From Calvatia gigantea (Eukaryota > Basidiomycota > Agaricomycetes > Agaricales > Lycoperdaceae), in contig JACAAK010000008.1 of NCBI GenBank assembly GCA_025093985.1, forward strand, positions 1,364,001 through 1,428,000: 64,000 bases of DNA, written 5' to 3'. Made by a program: the position numbers and the translations under genes. Positions 46,068 through 59,600 of the stretch are shown one piece after another. Positions within the stretch are counted from its first letter, which is position 1. Each line of letters opens with the position of its first letter. The notes beneath the pieces were generated by a model. It ran no database searches. It was not told the origin of the DNA and saw only the letters and a program-made list of their open reading frames with translations.

Positions 46068-49000
46068 CAACTGCCGCTCACTCGGACCGCATTAGCAACA
46101 CTGGTAGAGGTTGAGGAGACTACAGTCGTTTTCAACCTGGGAGACAGTGGTGCCTTTGGTCCACTTGATACCCTGTCTGACCCATGTTGTGAATGCGTGC
46201 ACTATGCACAGCAGTCCTACATGATGCTGACATGTTGTTACCCGTTCTTGGTTTTTGATCTGGCAAACTGTCATCTCCAGTCTGGTTCGACCACTTTAGG
46301 TCTGCTCCCCATTCTGGGTTGCAGCAGAACTGTTCCACTTTGGTTGCTCCACCTCTGTTCTGGTATTCTCTCTCTGATCGACGACGACTGCTTTGGGCTT
46401 TCTGGGATTCTCTTCAAGATCCACCTCAGTAATTTACTATATGATGTATCACTTATGCTGAGCATTATGCTCCACTTTGCTGGTAAATTAGCTGGTCTTC
46501 ATGACTGCAATAAATACTGCAGTGTCAGGAAAATTATAAGCCTTGTATTCTAGTGTTTCAAGTTGATTGGGCAAGTCCCGCCTTGATCCAAAACACACCA
46601 TGAGCATATGCCTGAGCTATTTGACTCACTTAAGCTGGCAGTTATAAGCCGCTAAGGCCCACTTAATCAAATAAAGCTGGGATATAGAAATTATCTTTGA
46701 GAAGTCCACAGTTTATTCCTTCATTCCAGGCTTCAACACTTTACCCCTTCTACATCTATTCAACTACCGCTTCATTCTTTCTATGGATAGCTCATGCGCT
46801 TCAAGCACTTTATGCCATGCTAAGGCAATGAGCTGCCACATTTGCAGCGCTTACGCTGGTATGGTAGACAGTGGCTGCAAGGCTTGCAGCACCAATAAAA
46901 CCATGGCATTACATCAAAAGCAGCAGCACTTGCAGCATTCGCAAAAATATCCAAAGAAGATAGCAAGGAGAAGAACGCTTATTGTGTCCTTGGAGCTGGG
47001 AAATAAAGGGAGAAGGATAATGAGCTGGTAATACCGCCATTATGTCGTTTCAAGAAATACTTCAGAATATAGTTTAAATATGCCGCTGGCTCAAGCGATT
47101 GCTGCCATATACTATTTCTCTTATAGAGGAGCTACATCGCTTTATATTGCATCCTGCTTCCAGCATCAATAATACTTTACTTGTGTTAAGCACATGTCCA
47201 CACGCCCAAGTTTGAAGACCTGTTTTAAGTCAGAGCATGGACGAGCAATTAAAAATGCTTTGTCCGCCAACTACAGGTATAACAATGATTGCTTCAAGGA
47301 AGTTTGACTTTATGGAAGTTGCCGTCCATGATTAGGACTCGTGCGCACCATTTAGCAACTATAATCGAGAAAGAGGATGTGTATAGCACCATACGATGCA
47401 ACATGCCAATGAATTCCTTAAGAAATCCTTTAGACTGCTCTTTATGGAGCTTGGCACTGGAGGAGTTCTTGTGTCGCCATCTTAAGATGTCACTGACCTT
47501 GATACCAATGGAAGGATATACAGTAGTACTTTCAACTTCATACTCCTTGAAAAATGCTGTGAATAACGGTGTGCCGTGTGAGATGTAAGTGCTGGCTATA
47601 AAACCTTTTCTATGCAACAAGTGAGAAATCCTTATGGATTATATGAAGATGATAGTGGGAGCATGTCGCTCTATTCACTTGAGAAGAATATCCTTCACAG
47701 GATCTCGTGAATTGCATCATTACAAAGAAAGGAAATTACAACACATCTAGGAATTAGCAGAATAGCTCCCAATGTATAACGGTTGAGCTTCAGCACTATG
47801 TCACCAGATTTAATTCTTAGACCTCGCCGCTTTACATTAGGCTTGAGGCAAGAAACTGGAATCCTTCGGGAATGACAAGTAGCTGAACTGCTTTCATATT
47901 CCAGCATTAAGTCTATGACATTAGGAATAAAGATTTGTAGCGCCACAATTAGTGTGCGGCCAATCTATATCAAGAAAATCTTATAACGTATGTTCTCGAA
48001 TGTAATGCTTTTGAGGCAATTGTTAAAAGTCACCACCTTTGCAATAAGTCATGTAGAGCTGTTTTAGTTCACCCAATCTCATCGTTGTATACGAACTTGC
48101 AATTACAAGCAAGGAGATGAATGGTTGTTGAACATTACGCCTACTAGACTATATTGTTTGACATCATCGAACAGAACTTCCCATGATTCTGCCTTCTCCA
48201 CTCGTCTTTTACGACTTGTCGAGATGTTGCATTATTTCATTGCCACTCTGGATTATTTCACAAGGGAAATTGCATCAGTACCTTTATCCAGAATCTTTTA
48301 TATGAATATCCTTGTCCTTGAGCATGATACTCGGACTTGATGGAATTGCTAGTCATCTATTACAATGCTACTCTATGACTTCTTATCTCATGATGATAGT
48401 TGTCCTCCTTCGAAAGAAGTTATGAGGCTCTAAGGTTCATTTGAGAAACCTCTACAGTATAGCTGACAATGGCCAATGTCACAACTGATTATGGAGAAGA
48501 GTTTGTCTAAATGAGAGCAATAGCAAATATTCGTGGCATAAATAACCCACATAAACCTTCTACTCCCAATGCTTTTGCAACAGTTGACGTAGAAAGACTG
48601 ATCCGCACTACACTTTGAGAGCCTAAAAGCTTTATGGCAATGGGGAAGTCTTACCCGTCTCAGTGATAGTTTAGCATTGACTAGAGCGTAATGTGCCAGT
48701 CCAAGCGTTTATAGTGGAAGACACTTAATTGTGTAAATCAAGGGATAAACCATTAATTTGGTTCTGTACTGTGGGTTTGGCTTTACAGTGCATCAGTTAA
48801 CATGATGACTGCCCAAACACAATCGCTTATTCGAGATGTAACATACCTTGATCATTTGATCAACGAGAACTTTCGAGTTCAAGTGGCATACAGAAAGGTT
48901 TAACGTTCTATGAACAATCCATATTTGGATGCCTTATTCAATGAGGGAATATACCCTTAAACGTCATGATTCAGCAACTGGATAGCAGTAAACCAGTTCA

Positions 49001-51732
49001 TTTGCAAAGAAGAGAGCAAAATCTGCATGAAGCAAGAAGCAGTAAACTTCTTTATCTGCCATCCTTTAATGTTGTGGGATATATTCCATTTAAATTCCAT
49101 GATCACCTCCTGATTCCTTTCCATTTCCATTCGAGAAATCTCCGCCCATCATATCCTACGTCTTACGCTGATATAATCACCAATTTGATGCATAATATGC
49201 ACATCCTTTACAGGATATCTACCGCTTTTGACACACCACACTTCTGTATCGCCACTTATGTGGAACAACCGTTGTGGAGGAGTTAATAAAATGCTGGTTG
49301 ATAACGCATTGCACAATTGAACCTGACTAGGAAAGACTGCACTGTTCATTACGTGGGTTACCTACAGGAAGACTATAATGGATTAGGCATTCAATTTCAA
49401 GAAGAACTCGTTTGGACTCACCGACTAGAGTTGGACAAGCATAAGACTTGCTACACATTCACACTAGCGTCTACCAGAAAAGCACAACAGCTCAGATATA
49501 TCATCCTAAAAATATGTGATGGTTATACCTCCATATGAGCTTTCACCTCACATAGCTTAACAAACTTGCGAGAAAATTCTTTTATTTCTGGAACTGCATC
49601 AATAATGATCTGCCATTAACAATGCATGTTGACATTTAAATTGAAATACTTGTCGATGAGGGAGGAGTACAGTAAAACAAGTTCTTAATTGCTGGTGAAT
49701 AACCGCATACGATTAAAGCTTTCAATGGCTACACTTCGCCAGTCCATCTTAATTGATGTGTGCTGAGGTGGTTCGTAACATGATAAACACTCTCTAAGCC
49801 CTAAAAAGCAATATGATTGAGTAACATGTATTAGGAAACTTAACATGCTAAAAAGCATGGAGGAGAACAATGGATACAGTATTCTTACTCCAAATCCGAT
49901 GACCACCTTATCCTGCACTTAACAGCAAAGGAACTTCATTAAGTTGAAGGCATTGCTTTTGTGATTCAATTCTCCAGTTATCTGCGCATGTGAGAAATGC
50001 TTAGTGTTGATGACAAAACTGCTTTTGCAGAACTGGATGAGAAGATACACTGGAATAATCTGACAGGCTTTGGCTTACCAGATAAGAAGAGAGTTTGAAT
50101 GACACTAGACGAACACTATATGTGTTATGTGGAAGGAATCTTTAATCCTTGATTAAGCAGGATTTAATCTGCCTTCATATGATTACGCTGGATTTTATCC
50201 ATATTTTCCAAAACCACTTTGTCGACCTCGCCTTGGCAATAAAGTCTAATGGCCTTGCAACTAGCTGGCTCGAGCGATTGCCACAACATGATACCGATTC
50301 CTACGTCATCGTGAGCCCTCCTCTTCAGAGTCGATGGGAAGAATATAAAGGAGAAATATTCCTTTCCACCTTCATACAAAGACGCTTGGATAAAAATATT
50401 AGGTTCAGAAATATTCCCTTCCACCACAGTCACTGGAAAAATATATTCATAGAACTTTCAATTGTTCCTATCGCCTCTCACGAGTCGCTGATAAAACAAA
50501 TGGGGAGTTATCTCCACTGATGTCTCAAGATGAGTGTCTTAGGCAAAAATAACATTAGGAAATTATTCCTTCCTCCTCTAATGAGTTGTAGGAGAAAATA
50601 TTATAAGGTTTACGCTTTTACCTTTCCACCTCTTATGAGTCGTTGGATAAAATAAATCAGGAACATATTCCTTCATACTCATTTAAGAGTCGACTGTAAA
50701 AATATGGCAGGAACTTATTCCTTTCACAAGATAAAAATAAGATAGGGTCTAACGATCCTTTCTCTCTTTCACAAGATTGAGGAAAAATTTCATAGGTTTT
50801 GAATGTAACCTTCTGCCTCTTCATGAGCCTATGGTAAAACATCTACGTGGAATTTATCCATCCGCCTCAAATCGAGAGTCCAGAAAAATATACAGGGTCA
50901 ACTCCAAGATCCTTCCACTTCTTCGGAATTGCATGGAAAAACAGAATAGGGACTTAATTGTTCCTCCCTCCTTTTTGGAGTTGACAGGAAATAACAAAAA
51001 GTGTGTATGCATTCCTTGGGACTGAATCCTTAATCCGCATCGGCTGAAATGCCTTTTGCATGGAGGAAAATTGCATGAGACCACTTCCATTTGTGAATCC
51101 ATTAATTTGGAATTTGTTTGAGTCAAATCAGAACAAGGCTTGTAGCATCATCGCTCCACTGGCTCATAGGACTGCCGCGGCTGATTGATCTGCATAACCG
51201 CAAAGTGACAGCCTTGATTACACTAGCTTAGTACTGCCACTTTCTTGATCTCACAATAATCACATGCTAGATTAGCGACCAGTGATTTATTACTTAGGAT
51301 TTCACATTAGCAAAATGGTTTTTCATATTTCGCACCTATGTAGAAAAACAGATTTGTTAAATGCTTCGAAAGAATTGCTGTTTACAATTTCTGGAGGAGC
51401 CTTTTCAGGCTTTCCTACTCCTACTCTTAGATGAAAGTCGCAGCGAGTTAGTTGTGGGAGTTTAAAGTGAGTTAAAGGACATTTGATAGCTCAAAGCAAT
51501 TGTTGTTGCATCCTTTATGGCCATCATAGCAAACACTAGCATCAATTCCTCTCCGCTACAGGAATTCCTTTCCAACTTTCAAAGTCTGGTTAAATCTGCA
51601 TGATCGTTGATGGCTCCGACATTTGATGTTCAGCTCTGCCACTCTTTTGTTGAAGATTCCAATGTCTAAGTCTGGTTTCAATACCACTAGATTATTGAAG
51701 CGTTAATCTTCCCCCCTTCAAGTGAGGAGGAG
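46068..51732 (+). other. Non-coding interior of element A1
   Basis: AT-rich sequence whose short open frames (for example 46029-46553, 47294-47620) lack recognisable domains. Its first 200 bp resemble the Copia-B leader. About 1.26 kb (47878-49138) is also found at 27416-28680. A degenerate tandem array occupies roughly 50320-51000. Confidence 0.7.
50320..51000 (+). repeat. Degenerate ~52-bp tandem array inside element A1
   Basis: A motif of the form CCTCTTNNGAGTCGNTGGAAAAATAT followed by an ATTCCTTCC block recurs near 50325, 50379, 50435, 50478, 50530, 50581, 50634, 50686 and less clearly to about 50977. Units are 43-56 bp apart and strongly diverged. The matching array lies in reverse at about 54770-55440 in A2. 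Confidence 0.6.
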
Positions 51733-52277
51733 TGTTGAATCTTGCCCCATACCACTATGTTGGTTCAGTCTATTTATAGCTGAAACAGGGTTCGAGTATT
51801 TCACCTTCAGAGGGTCGATAATAACAGACCATCACAGACTATGTACACAGTAGTTGTACCGCCCTTCTGGTAGTCGGTTATACCCTCCACATGAAACCTT
51901 CTAGTATATGTGTCATACACAGTATGCTCCAATTATGCTACTGGTAGTTAGACCTCACCCATATAAGGGTTTAGAGTGCACAGACCAGAGATATTAGTAT
52001 ATATACCCTTATGTAGCATTGTAATATGTATGCCTTTTGGCTATGCCCTTTGGCGTAAGACACTATGTCTTCTATCCTCTACGCTAGCTTCTTTAAGCAT
52101 CGCTTCCCCTCTCCTCAAGACTCTCTGAGTATGCTGGTATAAGCAGGACTATGTCCACTACCATGCATCTCTCCTACTGGACCATCTCCTGGATGAATAC
52201 AACTACCCTCCACTGCTGATGCCTACACACTTAGGTAGTGTGAACTTATATTGGGATGTCTACTTGTTCTCTCAACA
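51733..52277 (+). repeat. 3' LTR of element A1
   Basis: 545 bp, preceded by the purine tract AAGTGAGGAGGAG and followed by the target duplication GTAGT. Confidence 0.9.
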
Positions 52278-52302
52278 GTAGTGGTTCCACAGCAGCTCCA
52301 GA

Positions 52303-52847
52303 TGTTGAATCTCGCTCCGTACCACTACGTTGGTTCAGTCTATTTATAGCTGAAACGGGGTTCGAGTATTTCACCTTCAGAGGGTTGATAATAATGGACC
52401 ATCACGGACTATATACGTAGTAGTTGTACCGCCCTTCTGGTAGTCGGTTATACCCTCCGCATGGAACCTTCTAGTACATGCGTTGTACATAGTATGCTCC
52501 AATTATGCTACTGGTAGTTAGACCTCACCCGTATAAGGGTTCAGAGTGCACAGACCAGGGATATTAGTATATATACCCTTATGTAGCATTGAAGTATGTA
52601 TGCCTTTTAGGTAGGCCTTCGGGCTAAGACACTATGTTTTCTCTTCTCTACGCTAGCTTCTTTAAGCATCGCTTCCCCTCTCCTCAAGACTCTCTGAGTA
52701 CGCTGGTATAAGCAGGACTATGTCCGCTACCATGCACCTCTCCTACTGGACCGTCTCCCAGATGAATATGACTACCCTCCACCGCTGACACCTACACGCT
52801 TAGGTAGTGTGAAACTTATATTGGGATGTCTACTCGTTCTCTCAACA
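52303..52847 (+). repeat. Solo LTR of the A family
   Basis: 545 bp flanked by CCAGA on both sides (52298-52302 and 52848-52852), inserted in Copia-B gag only 20 bp from the end of A1. Confidence 0.92.
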
Positions 52848-53199
52848 CCAGAGAAGTCCCATCCAGTCCAGGTACAGTCATTCAAGGAAATACACATAAG
52901 TGCAGAGTGAAGGCAAAAGGACCAAATAGTGTAGTTATCCGTCCCTGTGAGGATGGGAAGCTGCCTGCTAGGAGTTTGGACAAACCCTGGTGGAGTGGAG
53001 TTCAGCTTAGACATATCTAAGAATAGAGTAAACACATGTTAGCATTATGTAGAACTGCTGTGCATAATGTACATGTCACAACATAGGGCAGACAAGGGAT
53101 CAAGTAGACCAAAGGACCACTGTCTCCTAGGTTGCATATGACTATAGCCTCCTACACTCTACCAGCATCACTAAACACAGTCTAAGTGAGTGGCAGTTG

Positions 53200-53211
53200 G
53201 GGCCCATAACC
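53200..53211 (-). promoter_or_regulatory. Primer-binding site of Copia-B (initiator tRNA-Met half)
   Basis: On the minus strand GGTTATGGGCCC follows the B LTR boundary at 53212. Twelve bases pair with the anticodon arm of initiator tRNA-Met, as in element A. Confidence 0.8.
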
Positions 53212-53488
53212 TGTTGAGATGAGTACACTATAGTAGCTATGCACTAGTAGTGGAGAGGAGTCATACTTACTGGGATTTTGGAGATGGGCATTGTAGACAG
53301 TTGTTAAAGGATAGCATAGAGGCAGTGTGTAAGAGAAAGACTTAATTGTCTAAAGAATCTACACATACTACATAAGTCTTATATATGTAAAATCCCTAGT
53401 CTGTGTACTGTTCTACCTATTCAGGTAAGGTCTTATCTGCCAGTAGCATATACAGAGCATAATGTGTACTACACATGTATCTAATAGA

Positions 53489-54033
53489 TGTTGAGAGAAC
53501 GAGTAGACATCCCAATATAAGTTCACACTACCTAAGCGTGTAGGCGTCAGTAGTGGAGGGTAGTTGTATTCATCCGGGAGACGGTCCAGTAGGAGAGGCG
53601 CATGGTAGCGGACATAGTCCTGCTTATACCAGTGTACTCAGAGAGTCTTGAGGAGAGGGTAAGCGATGCTTAGAGAAGCTAGTGTAGAGGAAAGAAGACA
53701 TAGTGTCTTATGCCAAAAGGCGTACCCGAAAGGGCCTACATACTACAATGCTACATAGGGTATATATACTAATATCCCTGGTCTGTGCACTCTAAACCCT
53801 TATACGGGTGAGGTCTAACTACCAGTAGCATAATTGGAGCATACTGTGTACGACGCATGTACTAGAAGGTTCCATGCGGAGTGAATAACCGACTACCAGA
53901 AGGGCGGTACAACTACTGCGTACGTAGTTCGTGATGGTCCATTATTATCGACCCTCTGAAGGTGAAATACTCGAACCCCGTTTCAGCTATAAATAGACTG
54001 AACCAATGTAGTGGTACGGAGCAAGATTCAACA
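53489..54033 (-). repeat. 3' LTR of element A2
   Basis: 545 bp; downstream LTR relative to the minus-strand orientation, next to the purine tract at 54034-54046. Confidence 0.9.
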
Positions 54034-57000
54034 CTCCTCCTCACTTGAAGGGGGGAAGATTAACGCTTCAATAATCTAGCAGTATTGAAACCAGACTTAG
54101 ACATTGGAATCTTCAACAAAAGAGCGGCAGAGCCGAACATCAAATGTTGGAGTCATCAACAATCATGCAGAATTAACCAGCTTTTGAAGGTTGGAAAAGG
54201 ATTCCTGTAGCGGAGAGGAATTGATGCTAGCATTTGCTATGATGGCCATAAAGGACGCAACAACAATTGCTTTGAGCTATCAAATGTCCTTTAACTCAAC
54301 TTTTAACTCCCGCGACTAACTCGCTGCGACTTTTGTCTAAGAGTAAGGAGTAGGAAAGCCTAAAAAGGCTCCTCCAGAGATTGTAAACGGCAATTCTTTC
54401 AAAGCGTTCAACAAATCTGTTTTTCCGCGCAGGTTCGAAATATAAAAACCATTTTTGCTGATGCGAAATCCAGCATGTGATTATTGTGAGATCAGGAAAG
54501 CAGCAGTACTAAGCCAGCGTAACCAAGGCCGTCACTTTGTGGTTATGTAGATCAATCAGCTGCGGCAGTCCTATGAGCTGGCGGAGCGATGATACTACAA
54601 GCCTTGTTCTGATTTAACTCAAACAAATTCCAAATTAATGGATTCGCAAATGGAAGTGGTCTCATGCAATTTTCCTCCATGCAAAAGGCATTTCAGCCGA
54701 TGCATTAAGGATTCAGTCCCAAGGAATGCATACACACTTTTTGTTATTTCCTGTCAACTCCAGAAAGGAGGGAGGAACGATTAAGTCCCTTATTTGTTTT
54801 TCCATACAACTCCGAAGAGGTGGAAGGATCTTGAAATTGACCCTGTATATTTTTCCAGACTCTCAATTTGAGGCGGATGGATAAATTCCATATAGATGTT
54901 TTACCATAGACTCACGAAGAGGTGGAAGGTTACATTCAAAACCTATGAAGTTTTTCCTCAATCTTGTAAAAGAGAGAAAGGATCGTCAGACCCTATCTTA
55001 TTTTTATCTTGCAAAAGGAATAAGTTCCTGCCATATTTTTACAGTCGACCCTTGAACAAGTATGAAGGAATATGTTCCTGGTTTTATTTTATCCAACAAC
55101 TTGTGAGGGGTGGAAAGGTAAAAGCGTAAACCTTATAATATTTTTTCCTACAACTTGCTAGAGGAGGAAGGAATAATTTCCTAATGTTATTTTTGCCTAA
55201 GACGCTCGTCTTGAGACGTTGGCGGGGATAACTCCCCATTTGTTTCATCAGTGACTCGTAAGAGGCGATAGGAACAATTGAAAGTCCTATGAATATATTT
55301 TTCCAGCAACTGTGGCGGAAAGGAATATTTCTAGACCTAATATTTTTATCCAAGCGTCTTCGTAAGAAGGCGGAAAGGAATATCATATCCTTTGTGTTTC
55401 CCCATCAACTCCGAAGAGGAGGGCTCGCAATGACATAGGAATTGGTATCATGTTGTGGCAATTGCTCGAGCCAGCTAGTTGCAAGGCCGTTAGACTTTAT
55501 TGCCAAAGCGAGGTCGACGAAGTGGTTTTGGAAAATGCGGATCAAATCCAGCATAATCGCATGAAGGCGGATTAAATCCAGCTCAATCAAGGATTGAAGA
55601 TTCCTTCCATGTAACACATATAGTGCTCGTCTGGTGTCGTTCAAACTCTCTTCTTATCTGGTAAGCCAAAGCCTGTCAGATTATTCCAGTGTATCTTCTC
55701 ATCCAGTCTGCAAAAGCAGTTTTGTCATCAACGCTAAGCATTTCTCACATGCACGGATAACTGGAGAATTAAATCACAAAAGCGATGCCTTCGACTTTGT
55801 GAAGTTCCTTTGCTGTTAAGCACAGGATAAGGCGGTCATCGGATTTGGAGTAAGAATATTGTATCCGTTGTTCTCCTCCATGCTTTTCAGCATGTTAAGT
55901 TTCCTAATACATGTTACTCAATCATATTGCTTTTTAGGGCTTAGAGAGTATTTATCATGTTATGAACCACTGCGGCGCACATCAATTAAGATGGACCAGC
56001 GAAGTGTAGCCATTGAAAGCTTTAATCGTATGCGGTTATTCACCAGTGATTAAGAACTTGTTTTACTGTACTCCTCCCTCAGCGACGAGTATTTTTGATT
56101 TAAATGTCAATGCGCATTGTTAACGGCGGATCATTATCGATGCAATTCCAGAAATAAAAGAATTTTCTCACAAGTTTGTTAAGCTATGCGAGGCGAAAGC
56201 TCATATGGAGGTATAACCATCACATATTTTTAAGATGATTTATCTGAGCTGTTGTGCTTTTCTGGTAGACGCTAGCGTGAATGTGTAGCAAGTCTTATGC
56301 TTGTCCAACTCTAGTCGGTGAGTCCAAACGAGTTCTTCTTTGAAATTGAATGCCTAATCCATTATAGTCTTCCTGTAGGTGACCCGTGTAATGAACAGTG
56401 TGGTCTTTCCTAGTCAGGTTCAATTGTGCAATGCTTTATCAACCAGCATTTTATTCTATAACTCCTCCACAATGGTCGTTCCACATAAGTGGCAACACAG
56501 AAGTGTAGTGTGTCAAAAGCGGTAGATATCCTGTAAAGGATGCGTATATTATGCATCAAATTGGCGATTATGTCAGCGTAAGACATAGGATATGGTGGGT
56601 GGAGATTTCTCGAATGGAAATGGAAAGGAATCAGGAGGTGATCATGGAATGTAATGGAATATATCCTGCGACATCTAAAGATGGCAGATAAAGAAGTATA
56701 GCCACTTCTTGCTTCGTGCAGATTTTGCTCTCTTCTTTGCAAATGAACTGGTTTTACTGCTATCCAGTTGCTGAATCATGACGTTTAAGGGTATATTCCC
56801 TTATTGAATAAGGCATCCAAATGTGGATTGTTCGTAGAACGTTAAGCCTTTCTGTGTGCCACTTGAACTTGAAAGTTCTCGTTGATCAAACGATCGAGGT
56901 ATGTTACATCTCGAATAAGCGATCATGTTTGGGCAGTCATCATGTTAACTGATGCACCGCGAAGCCAAACCCACAGTACAGAACCAATTTAATGGTTTAT

Positions 57001-59600
57001 CCCTTGATTTACACAATAAAGTGTCTTCCACTATAAACTCTTGGACTGGCGTGTTACGCTCTAGTCAACACTTGAACTACCACTGAGACGGGTAAGACAT
57101 TCCCATTGCCATAAAGCTTTTAGGCTCTCAAAGTGTAGTGCGGATCAGTCTCTCTATGCCAACCGTTGTGAAAGCATTGGAAGTAGGAGGTTTAAGTGGG
57201 TTATTCATGCCACGAATATTTTGCTATTGCTCTCATTTAGACAAACTCTCCTCCATAATCAGTTGCGACATTGGCCGTTGTCTGCTATACTGTAGAGGTT
57301 TCTCTAATGAATTTTAGAGCCTCATAACTTCTTTCGAAGGAGGACAACTATCATCATGAGATGAGAAGTCATAGAGTAGCGTCATAATAGATGACTAACA
57401 ATTCCATCAAGTCCGAGTATTACGCTCAAGGACGAGGATATTCGTATAAAGGATTCTGGATAAAGGTACTGATGCAATTTTCCCTTGTGAAATAATCCAG
57501 AGTGGCAATGAAATGATGTGATCATCTCGACAAGTCGTAAAAGACAAGTGGAGAAGGCATAATCATGGAAAGTTCTGTTCGATGATGTCAAACGATATAG
57601 TCTAGTAGGTGTAATGTTCAACAACCATTCATCTCCTTGCTTATAATCGCAAGTTTGTGTACAATGATGAGATTTGGTGAACTAAAAACAGCACTGCATG
57701 ACTTATTGCAAAGGCGGTGACCTTTAACGATTGCCTCAAAAGCATTACGCTCGAAGACATACGTTATAAGATTTTCTCGATATAGATTGGCCGCACACTA
57801 ATTGTGGCACTACAAATCTTTATCCCTAATGTCATAGACTAATGCTGGAATATGAAAGCAGTTCAGACTTGTCTTTCCTGAAGGATTCCAGTTTCTTGCC
57901 TCAAGCCTAATGTAAAGCGGCGAGGTCTAAGAATTAAATCTGGTGACACAGTGCTGAAGCTCAACCGTTATATGTTGGGAGCTATTCTGCTAATTCCTAG
58001 ACATGTCGTAATTTCCTTTCTTTGTAATGATGCGATTCACGAGATCCTGTAAAGGATATTCTTCTCGAGTGAATAGAGCGTCGTGCTCCCACTATCATCT
58101 TCATATAATCCGCAAGGATTTCTCACTTGTTGTGTAGAAAAGGATTTATAGCCAGCGCTTACATCTCACGTGGCACACCGTTATTCGTAGCATTTATCAA
58201 GGAGTATGAAGTCGAAAGTACTACCATATATCCTTCCATTGGTATCAAGGTCAGCAACATCCGAAGATGGCGACACAAGAATTCCTCCGGCACCAAGCTC
58301 CATAAAGAGCGGTCTAAAGGATTTCTTAAAGAATTCGTCGGCATGTTGCATTGTATGGTGCTATTCATATCCTCTTTCTCAATTATAGTTGCTAAATGGT
58401 GCGCTCGAATCCTAATCATGGATGGTGACTTCCATAAAGTCAAACTTCTTTAAAGCAATCATTGTTTTCCTGTAGTTGGCGGACAAAGCATTTTTAACGT
58501 GCTCATCCATGCTCTGACTTAAAACAGGTCTTCAAACTTGGGCGCGTGAACATGCGCTTAACACAAGTGAAGTAATGTTGATGCTAGAAGCAGGGCGCGA
58601 TATATAGCGACGCGGCTCCTCTATAAGAGAAATAGTATATGGCAGCAATCGCTCGAGCCAGCGGCATATTTAAACTATATTCTGAAGTATTTCCTGAAAC
58701 AACATAATGGCGGTATTACCAGCTCATTATCCTTCTCCCCTTATTTCCCAGCTGCAAGGACGCGATAAGCGTTCTTCTCCTTGCTATCTTCTTTGGATAT
58801 TGTTGCAAATGCTGCAAATGTGGCAGCCCACTGCCTTAGCATGGCATAAAGCGCTTAAAGCGCATGAGCTATCCGTAGAAAGAGTAAAGCGGTGGTCGAA
58901 TAGATGTGGAAGGGGTAAAGCGTTAAAGCCTAAGGCAAAGGAACAAACAGCGGACTTCTCAAAGACATTTTCTATATCCCAGCTTTATTTGATTAAGCGG
59001 GCCTTAGCGGCTTATAACTGCCAGCTTAAGTGAGTCAAATAGCTCAAGTATATGCTCGTGGTGTGTTATTCTATTCAAGGCGGGACTTGCCCAATCAACT
59101 TGAAACACAAGAACACAAGGCTTATAATTTTCCTGACACTGCGGTATTTATTGCAGTCACCAAGACCAGCTAATTTACCAGCAAAGCGGAGCTTAATGCT
59201 CAGCGTAGATGATACATCATATAGTAAATTACTGAGGCGGATCTGAAGAGAATCCCAGAAAGCCCAAAGCGTCGTCGTCGATCAGAGAGAGAATACCAGA
59301 ACAGAGGTGGAGCAACCAGAGCGGAACAGTTCTGCAACCCAGAATGGGGAGCAGACCTAAAGCAGTCAAACCAGACCAGAAATGACGGTTTGCCAGATCA
59401 AAAACCAAGAATGGGTAACAACATGTCAGCATCATGTAGGACTGCTGTGCGTAGTGCACACGTTCACAACATGGGTTAGACAGGGTATCAAGTGGACCAA
59501 AGGCACCACTGTCTCCCAGGTTGAAAGTGACCGTAGCCTTCTCAAACTCTACCAGCGTTGCTAACACGGTCCGAGTGAGCGGCGGTCAGGGCCTATAACC

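Larger units (their letters stand above)
45511..52277 (+). mobile_element. Element A1: full-length LTR element without recognisable pol
   Basis: 545-bp LTRs (45511-46055 and 51733-52277) with TGTTGAAT..TCAACA ends are flanked by GTAGT (45506-45510 and 52278-52282). A primer-binding site GGTTATGGGCCC follows the 5' LTR at 46056, and a purine tract (AAGTGAGGAGGAG) precedes the 3' LTR. The 5.7-kb interior has no frame with gag, protease, RT or integrase similarity on either strand. It is therefore a large non-autonomous (LARD-like) retrotransposon, probably mobilised by the Copia-B family, whose LTR start and leader it shares. Confidence 0.85.
44113..53014 (-). pseudogene. Copia-B gag, split in three pieces
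   Basis: Pieces at 53014-52848, 52297-52278 and 45505-44113 join in one frame once both insertions and their duplicated targets are removed. The capsid-like sequence (LQYRQLYNANYPAVAATSTSLACLLHLGSP, HVLWLQLASSYGLPG, KLQQIFRQLDTIDSG) is typical of Copia gag (retrotran_gag/UBN2-like). Downstream the frame degenerates, and the coding part after it has been lost. Confidence 0.75.
44113..53211 (-). mobile_element. Copia-B element: leader and gag, split by two A insertions
   Basis: Reading leftwards, the primer-binding site (53200-53211) and leader lead to a Copia-type gag that starts MSKLNSTPPGFVQTPSRQL near 53014 and contains LTGTDNYTIWSF. Excising A1 and the solo LTR A together with one TSD each (52848-52302 and 52282-45511) restores one continuous frame (TWTGWDFSGAAVEPL). 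It then runs on through 45505-44113, with a Ser-rich tail near 44900-44800. Pol and the 3' LTR of B are absent: the element is cut at 44113 by the C2 LTR. Confidence 0.82.

Noticed and set aside
46029..46553. 174-codon open frame at the start of element A1 as a possible gag.
   Set aside because: It starts inside the LTR, overlaps the primer-binding site, matches no gag motif, and its counterpart in A2 is shorter and broken. The same bases in Copia-B are untranslated leader.
47294..47620. A 108-codon frame with a closely matching partner at 58127-58453, seemingly a conserved gene.
   Set aside because: The match reflects that A1 and A2 are copies of one repeat. The opposite strand is equally open and conserved, so there is no sign of protein-level selection.
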